This document shows positions 59,977 through 64,000 of a stretch of 64,000 nt of DNA, piece by piece; the first letter of the stretch is position 1; every line of letters begins with the position of its first letter. The stretch is taken from the IMG/VR virus record IMGVR_UViG_3300048919_000048, positions 1 through 64,000 of that record; one strand, given 5' to 3'. Made by a program: the position numbers and the translations under genes. Source of the DNA: a virus. Below the pieces are notes generated by a model. The model did no database searches. It had not been told where the DNA came from and was given only the letters and a program-made list of their open reading frames with translations.

Positions 59977-60375
59977 ATGTCTACCAACATCTTTGAAATC
60001 GCAGCACGTTCAAAAATCCGTTTCGCTTCTCCACGCTTCGCATCACTGGCTACTGAAGACCTGTTCGATCTGTCTCTGACCCAACTGGACGAAGTGGCGA
60101 AAGGCATCAACCGCCAGATCAATGCGGAGAAGGAAGAGTCCTTCCTGTCTCAGAACAAAAACGCTGTGCGTAAAGATCTGGAACTGAAGCTGGACATCGT
60201 TAAGCACGTGATCGGCGTGAAAGAAACCGAAGCGGCAGAGCGCGTGGCGGCACAAACCAAAGCGGCACAGCGCCAGAAACTCATCAACGCCCTGGCGGAA
60301 GCCGAGCAGCGTGAGGTTCAGTCTAAGACCCCGGAAGAGCTTCGCGCTGAACTGGCGGCACTGGACGCTGAATAA
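59977..60375 (+). CDS. helical protein
   Basis: 132 residues; ATG 59977 after GAGGAGA. All-helical, with long charged helices (KDLELKLDIVKHVIGVKETE). Likely a helical-bundle or coiled-coil protein. Function unknown. Confidence 0.75.
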   Translation: MSTNIFEIAARSKIRFASPRFASLATEDLFDLSLTQLDEVAKGINRQINAEKEESFLSQNKNAVRKDLELKLDIVKHVIGVKETEAAERVAAQTKAAQRQKLINALAEAEQREVQSKTPEELRAELAALDAE

Positions 60376-60509
60376 TGAGCAGGGAAGAACTGGCGGAACA
60401 TCTCCAGTCTTTCATGTCCAAAGCAGAACTTGCGGAACTCTTGGCTTGGATTGCCACCCGGCAACACCTGACCTACGAGGATTTGCAGGAGTATCTGAAA
60501 CTAATTTGA
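60375..60509 (+). CDS. 44-residue helical protein
   Basis: ATG 60375 overlaps the upstream stop. MSREELAEHLQSFMSKAELA then EDLQEYLKLI, helical throughout. Function unknown. Confidence 0.65.
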   Translation: MSREELAEHLQSFMSKAELAELLAWIATRQHLTYEDLQEYLKLI

Positions 60510-60510
60510 T

Positions 60511-60540
60511 AAAGGCCACCTTCGGGTGGCCTTTTTATTT
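60511..60540 (+). terminator. intrinsic terminator
   Basis: AAAGGCCACC-TTCG-GGTGGCC followed by TTTTTATTT. Confidence 0.9.
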
Positions 60541-60551
60541 AAACAAAAGTG

Positions 60552-60580
60552 TTGACTTCCTTTCCGACTTCCCTCATAAT
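60552..60580 (+). promoter_or_regulatory. sigma70 promoter
   Basis: TTGACT (60552-60557), 17-nt spacer and CATAAT (60575-60580). Confidence 0.8.
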
Positions 60581-60609
60581 CCTCTCATCGACAACAAAGA
60601 GGAAAAGAC

Positions 60610-60978
60610 ATGAACAACACGAAAATAACGCAGGTAAGTTCTGCAATCATCCACGAAAGTGATTTCATGAACAAGTCTTCACATCGTCGCTTCATGAAAG
60701 GTTTTGACCGGGCCTTCGAGATCCAGCAATTGAAGGACGAAGGATACATGATCCTCATCGACGGAGAGCCGATGAGCAAGGATGAAAACTTTATCTTCGG
60801 CGACCTGCGAGATAAACCCTGCTTCGGCATCGGCGATGGGCGCTGTATGTACGTCTGGCTGGGCAGCACGTTCTGTGCAGAAACAGAAAATGTATGCGTC
60901 ACCACAGAAGAGATGAAGATCTTCAACAACATCTCCTATGTGTCTCCTAAAAACATCAAGAAAATGAGGAAGCTGTAA
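60610..60978 (+). CDS. hypothetical protein
   Basis: 122 residues (MNNTKITQVSSAIIHESDFM) after GAGGAAAAG. Two Cys; alpha/beta with GDGRCMYVWLGSTFCAETEN. Function unknown. First of the last operon. Confidence 0.75.
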   Translation: MNNTKITQVSSAIIHESDFMNKSSHRRFMKGFDRAFEIQQLKDEGYMILIDGEPMSKDENFIFGDLRDKPCFGIGDGRCMYVWLGSTFCAETENVCVTTEEMKIFNNISYVSPKNIKKMRKL

Positions 60979-60979
60979 T

Positions 60980-61207
60980 ATGGGTTGGTTTTCAAGAGCG
61001 ATGTGTGTACACAATTGGCGAGTAACAGAGGCTCTGCAAGTTACCCGCTGTCATGATACCCCAGCATATGTGGTCCCCGAAAGTCACGAGACCCAAGTGT
61101 CACGGGTATGTAAATCTTGCCTGAGGCAGGAAACTCATACGGTTAACGGGCATATCTCGAAGGAAGAGGCAATAGATATTTACGGGGGATTTTATCTTGC
61201 GAAATAA
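60980..61207 (+). CDS. small zinc-binding-like protein
   Basis: 75 residues. Contains CVHNW, RCHDTPAYV and VCKSCLRQETH; together they supply CxH/CxxC ligands for a zinc finger. Function unknown. Confidence 0.7.
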   Translation: MGWFSRAMCVHNWRVTEALQVTRCHDTPAYVVPESHETQVSRVCKSCLRQETHTVNGHISKEEAIDIYGGFYLAK

Positions 61208-61442
61208 CGGAATCTGGTTCAAAATCTTCCTTACAGGCATCGTCATCTTCTGTATTATTGGTATTGTGAATTACGCGATGACTGAGTACCAAGACTTCAA
61301 GGACGGCTGTCAGCCGACCGGGGAGCAGCGAATGGTTAACTCGGTTATCAATGCACCAGACGGCGCGTTCAGCGGTCTGGTGGCAGAAGACAAGTTCGTC
61401 TGTAAAGACGGACGTATTACCTGGAAAGCCCAATACAAATGA
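61197..61442 (+). CDS. single-span membrane protein
   Basis: 81 residues from TTG 61197 (GGGGG upstream). WFKIFLTGIVIFCIIGIVNY is a membrane span; the rest is soluble with two Cys. Overlaps the previous gene. Function unknown. Confidence 0.65.
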   Translation: MRNNGIWFKIFLTGIVIFCIIGIVNYAMTEYQDFKDGCQPTGEQRMVNSVINAPDGAFSGLVAEDKFVCKDGRITWKAQYK

Positions 61443-61451
61443 GGTATCAAG

Positions 61452-62126
61452 ATGAAATTCAACCGTGGCGAAGTACAGTTCGGAAATAAGATCGAGAAGC
61501 CGTCTCAGGACGACATCAAGAACACACAGGGCCTGTGGAACGCATCGTTCGATGATGCTTTCCGCTTCGGCGGGGACGTAACCCGTGCGGCCCTCCAGGC
61601 GATGAACCTGCGTGGCGATAAAAAGCATATCGTGGTTGATGTGAAGACCCACATGCTGATGCCGGGTATGATCCCTGCGATTCCCGGTTGGCACACTGAC
61701 GGCGTTCCTCGTGGTGGGAAGTCTCTATCCCCGGCGTCAGGTGCCCCGCACATCCACATGCAGATCGGTTCGGACTCTCCGCGCTACCACCTGCTGGTTG
61801 TCGGCGGTGACTGCCCGACGAAGTTCATTGCCTCACGAAACATCAACCTCGTGACGGAGAACCTCCCGAACTTGTATGCCGGGATCTCCAGCCAGGTTTG
61901 TGCGATGGATGACAAGGGCCTCTTGGATACCTATGACTCCCCGGATGGTCAGGTGGTTGAATGGGACTGGTGGGAACTTCACACCGCACAGCAGGCCCGT
62001 GCTCCCGGTTGGCGATACCTTATTCGTGTGACCGAGACTGATTATCTTGAGCCACAAAAGGATCTGCGTTTAGTGCTGCGTAACCAGCAGCAGGTTTATC
62101 TTCCCACGGAGAAATTCGGATGGTAA
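61452..62126 (+). CDS. conserved phage protein with an HxD motif (oxygenase-like candidate)
   Basis: 224 residues. KKHIVVDVKTHMLMPGMIPA leads to PGWHTDGVPRGG, then CPTKFIASRN, EWDWWELHTAQQ and GWRYLIRVTETD. HxD and later His/Arg fit the metal/2-oxoglutarate layout of Fe(II) oxygenases. I recall close relatives as uncharacterised proteins in other phages. Activity is not shown. Confidence 0.75.
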   Translation: MKFNRGEVQFGNKIEKPSQDDIKNTQGLWNASFDDAFRFGGDVTRAALQAMNLRGDKKHIVVDVKTHMLMPGMIPAIPGWHTDGVPRGGKSLSPASGAPHIHMQIGSDSPRYHLLVVGGDCPTKFIASRNINLVTENLPNLYAGISSQVCAMDDKGLLDTYDSPDGQVVEWDWWELHTAQQARAPGWRYLIRVTETDYLEPQKDLRLVLRNQQQVYLPTEKFGW

Positions 62127-62398
62127 AGTACGATATTCAAATGTTTGACTGGGTGAAGGTTATTGATGTAGCTCCGGACGGCTACCTGCGGGATGTTTTG
62201 AAAACAGGCATCCCTTCAGACACCCCGCTTCAAGTGATCGAGATTTATCGTCATGAGCGTTGGGGTTGGCGGTACGTGGTGGCTGAAACTGAATACCCGT
62301 TCGGTGATTATGAGGTATCAGGTGACGATATCTACGAGGTGAATCATCCACCAGAAGTCTTCTATGAGCAAAGGAATCCTTATGGCGAAGAAGGTTGA
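62120..62398 (+). CDS. small SH3-like protein
   Basis: 92 residues (MVKYDIQMFDWVKVIDVAPD). Barrel-like strands, with WGWRYVVAETEYPFGDYEVS. Coupled to the HxD gene by overlap. Function unknown. Confidence 0.7.
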   Translation: MVKYDIQMFDWVKVIDVAPDGYLRDVLKTGIPSDTPLQVIEIYRHERWGWRYVVAETEYPFGDYEVSGDDIYEVNHPPEVFYEQRNPYGEEG

Positions 62399-62603
62399 CA
62401 AGAACCAGAAGGAAGAGTACCATTATGAGCGTCACCACTTCTACTTGGACAAACATGCCGGGAAACAAGTGTGTGCATGGTGCGGGCTGGTAGCCCTACG
62501 CAATAAGGCTTCAGAGTGGTGTGTTGAGAAAGGGTGTGACTACAGGCTGCACCCCTCTTATCATAGCACAATGAAAAAGTTGACTAAACAATTTGATTTC
62601 TAA
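62382..62603 (+). CDS. small zinc-binding-like protein
   Basis: 73 residues (MAKKVDKNQKEEYHYERHHF). CAWCGL and EKGCDYRLHPSYH provide Cys/His ligands for a zinc finger. ATG 62382 after AGGA; ATG 62364 is an alternative. Function unknown. Confidence 0.7.
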   Translation: MAKKVDKNQKEEYHYERHHFYLDKHAGKQVCAWCGLVALRNKASEWCVEKGCDYRLHPSYHSTMKKLTKQFDF

Positions 62604-62616
62604 GGAGAATTACATT

Positions 62617-62964
62617 ATGATGACTTTCTGGCAATACCTGTGCGACAATCCGGCAATCCTGATTTCTTGCGTTATCTTCGGGGCGGTTTTTGGGATCATC
62701 ACCTCTTTCTTCGAAGGTTATAATTTCAAAGAACGCATGGGACACATCGGGGTCTCGATCCTTATTTGGGTGGTCATCATGTTCCCAATGGTATCTTGGG
62801 CAGACTATCATGACTATAAGAAACATTACCAGACGTGTGAGAAACCTGTTGCTAAACGTGCCGGGTACATCTTCTCAGAGAACCGTTGCTGGAAACCTAC
62901 CAACACGTATGTGAAGGTAAATGAAACAACCAAAACCAAACAGGAGCTTCTGGATGTCAAATAA
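62617..62964 (+). CDS. two-span membrane protein
   Basis: 115 residues; hydrophobic spans at ~14-36 (AILISCVIFGAVFGIITSFF) and ~48-66 (IGVSILIWVVIMFPMVSW). Inner-membrane location is likely. Function unknown. Confidence 0.75.
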   Translation: MMTFWQYLCDNPAILISCVIFGAVFGIITSFFEGYNFKERMGHIGVSILIWVVIMFPMVSWADYHDYKKHYQTCEKPVAKRAGYIFSENRCWKPTNTYVKVNETTKTKQELLDVK

Positions 62965-63355
62965 GGCGGAACTCGTCGAGAAGAACCGGGAGGAGGTTAA
63001 CGTCTTCCTCTCCAATGTCTTCGGGTACAGCTTCCAGGCGGTTATTCGTAACCGCTTCCCGCTGGCGCAGTTGGACTTCAAACCTGTTGAAAAACTACCA
63101 TACGTCGGCGAAGGTAAAGCGTGGGTATGTGACTGTGGTTGTGGTGAACAAAACCCAATCCTGATCCCTTATGCCACAATGATGGTTGTCGGGGCTGACG
63201 GCCTGAAGGCGGCAGACATCGAAGGTATCTGGGTGTCACCATGCACCGTGAAAGGCTCAGAGCCAGAAGATGGTATGCGCCACTTCGGTATGGACCTCTG
63301 GGACTACGAAACTGACGACCTTGCAGATCCTAAGGTTCGTTTGGAGGGAAACTGA
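62954..63355 (+). CDS. cysteine-cluster protein
   Basis: 133 residues; ATG 62954 after AGGAG. WVCDCGCGEQNPI is a tight Cys cluster possibly binding zinc; another Cys sits near SPCTV. Alpha/beta. Function unknown. Confidence 0.7.
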   Translation: MSNKAELVEKNREEVNVFLSNVFGYSFQAVIRNRFPLAQLDFKPVEKLPYVGEGKAWVCDCGCGEQNPILIPYATMMVVGADGLKAADIEGIWVSPCTVKGSEPEDGMRHFGMDLWDYETDDLADPKVRLEGN

Positions 63356-63591
63356 TGAAGCTGGTACTTGACCCAAGTATTCGCCCGGAGTTTGAGACTT
63401 ACCATGCCAAAATTGATGGTGGGGATCTTGGTGGGGAAACCGAAGTGTGGGTGTGCAAATCCTCCGCTTCTTTCGGGCTGAATCAAGGCGGAGAGGATGA
63501 TGGTTGCGACATCATTCTTCTCGACAAAGAGGGCCTCCTCAAACTGCAATCGTTGGTAAATCAAGCTGTTGAACTGTTGGAGAAGGACTGA
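63355..63591 (+). CDS. small protein, unknown function
   Basis: 78 residues (MKLVLDPSIRPEFETYHAKI). Ends with a helix (LQSLVNQAVELLEKD). Overlaps its neighbours by 1 nt. Function unknown. Confidence 0.7.
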   Translation: MKLVLDPSIRPEFETYHAKIDGGDLGGETEVWVCKSSASFGLNQGGEDDGCDIILLDKEGLLKLQSLVNQAVELLEKD

Positions 63592-63836
63592 TGAAAAGGG
63601 CTTTTGGTATTCTGTTTGAACTTCTCGGGGTCGTTGCCCGTATGTGGTGGTTGGATCTGTCTTTCCACAAAGGCAAGCACAAGGATCGTGTTGAAGTCCT
63701 CCGGGCGCGTGGTAAAGATCTCGTTGAAGAGTTCCACACTCTGTCAGAAAAGCTCGACGAAGAGCACAAAGAGAGTGTTGATCGTTACCGCAAGGTTAAG
63801 GCAGAGATCGATAAACTTAATAAGAAGGGTAGTTAA
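63591..63836 (+). CDS. coiled-coil protein
   Basis: 81 residues. After an N-terminal part with Trp-rich segments (GVVARMWWLDLSFHKG), a long charged helix (LVEEFHTLSEKLDEEHKESV) predicts a coiled coil. Function unknown. Confidence 0.7.
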   Translation: MKRAFGILFELLGVVARMWWLDLSFHKGKHKDRVEVLRARGKDLVEEFHTLSEKLDEEHKESVDRYRKVKAEIDKLNKKGS

Positions 63837-64000
63837 ATGTTGAAGGTATTGTCGAAGTTTGCTAGAGTCATTCTTCTGCTGACGGCACTGATTGTCCTTA
63901 ACCCGCACAGGATTATCCTGATCCCGTTCAGCCTGCTCGCTGCCTTCGGTAGCTGGCTGGCATGGAAACTGGAGGACGGTTGCCAGTGGGTTGCTGACAA
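63837..64000 (+). CDS. membrane protein, truncated by the window edge
   Basis: Starts at ATG 63837 directly after the previous TAA and runs off the window. MLKVLSKFARVILLLTALIV and a second hydrophobic stretch predict membrane spans. Confidence 0.6.
   Translation, partial: MLKVLSKFARVILLLTALIVLNPHRIILIPFSLLAAFGSWLAWKLEDGCQWVAD

Overview
The window reads as part of the genome of a large, strictly lytic tailed phage (Caudoviricetes). Genes are tiny and tightly packed, most with 1-8 nt stop/start overlaps. There is a phage-type replication set (a T7-like family A DNA polymerase, a TOPRIM/DnaB primase-helicase and a Dda/Pif1-like helicase), but no integrase, no tRNA or rRNA, and no recognisable capsid, terminase or tail operon. 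A gammaproteobacterial, probably enterobacterial, host is inferred from strong sigma70 promoters, a YgiB/DUF1190-type lipoprotein and sequences resembling the enterobacterial Fur box. I cannot name the phage.

Layout. (1) 1-5.9 kb, plus strand: about 21 small genes of unknown function in three transcription units. (2) 5.9-7.6 kb: a 1.7 kb gene-free region with degenerate start cassettes, Fur-box-like palindromes, TGCAGATA repeats and a 19-bp perfect inverted repeat enclosing smaller hairpins. (3) 7.6-19.3 kb, minus strand: about 32 very small genes split into many units. Nearly every unit has its own sigma70 promoter, and a GC-rich palindrome lies in the -35/-10 spacer or around the -10. The stop codon of the upstream gene is often part of the next -35 box. 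This looks like an early, host-directed region. (4) 19.3-20.3 kb: a second gene-free region with Fur-like palindromes, 40-bp direct repeats and AT-rich repeats. A perfect 30-bp inverted repeat (9078-9107 and 19601-19630) brackets most of region 3. (5) 20.3-30.8 kb, minus strand: small genes plus a MoxR-type ATPase with its VWA/metallopeptidase partner, a YgiB-like lipoprotein and an HD (p)ppGpp-hydrolase-like protein. (6) 30.9-64 kb, plus strand, transcribed divergently from region 5: long overlapping operons with the replication proteins, a SleB-like wall hydrolase, a macro-domain protein, a Lar-like anti-restriction candidate, a C5-methyltransferase-like protein, an HNH nuclease, a GHKL ATPase, an HxD (oxygenase-like) protein and many small membrane, zinc-binding or beta-barrel proteins.

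How it may work together (inference): regions 1, 3 and 5 are probably early host-takeover genes made from insulated promoters. Region 6 copies the genome and adds nucleic-acid modification, anti-restriction and NAD/alarmone metabolism. The two gene-free regions hold the control or origin sequences. Most small proteins could not be assigned a function from sequence alone.
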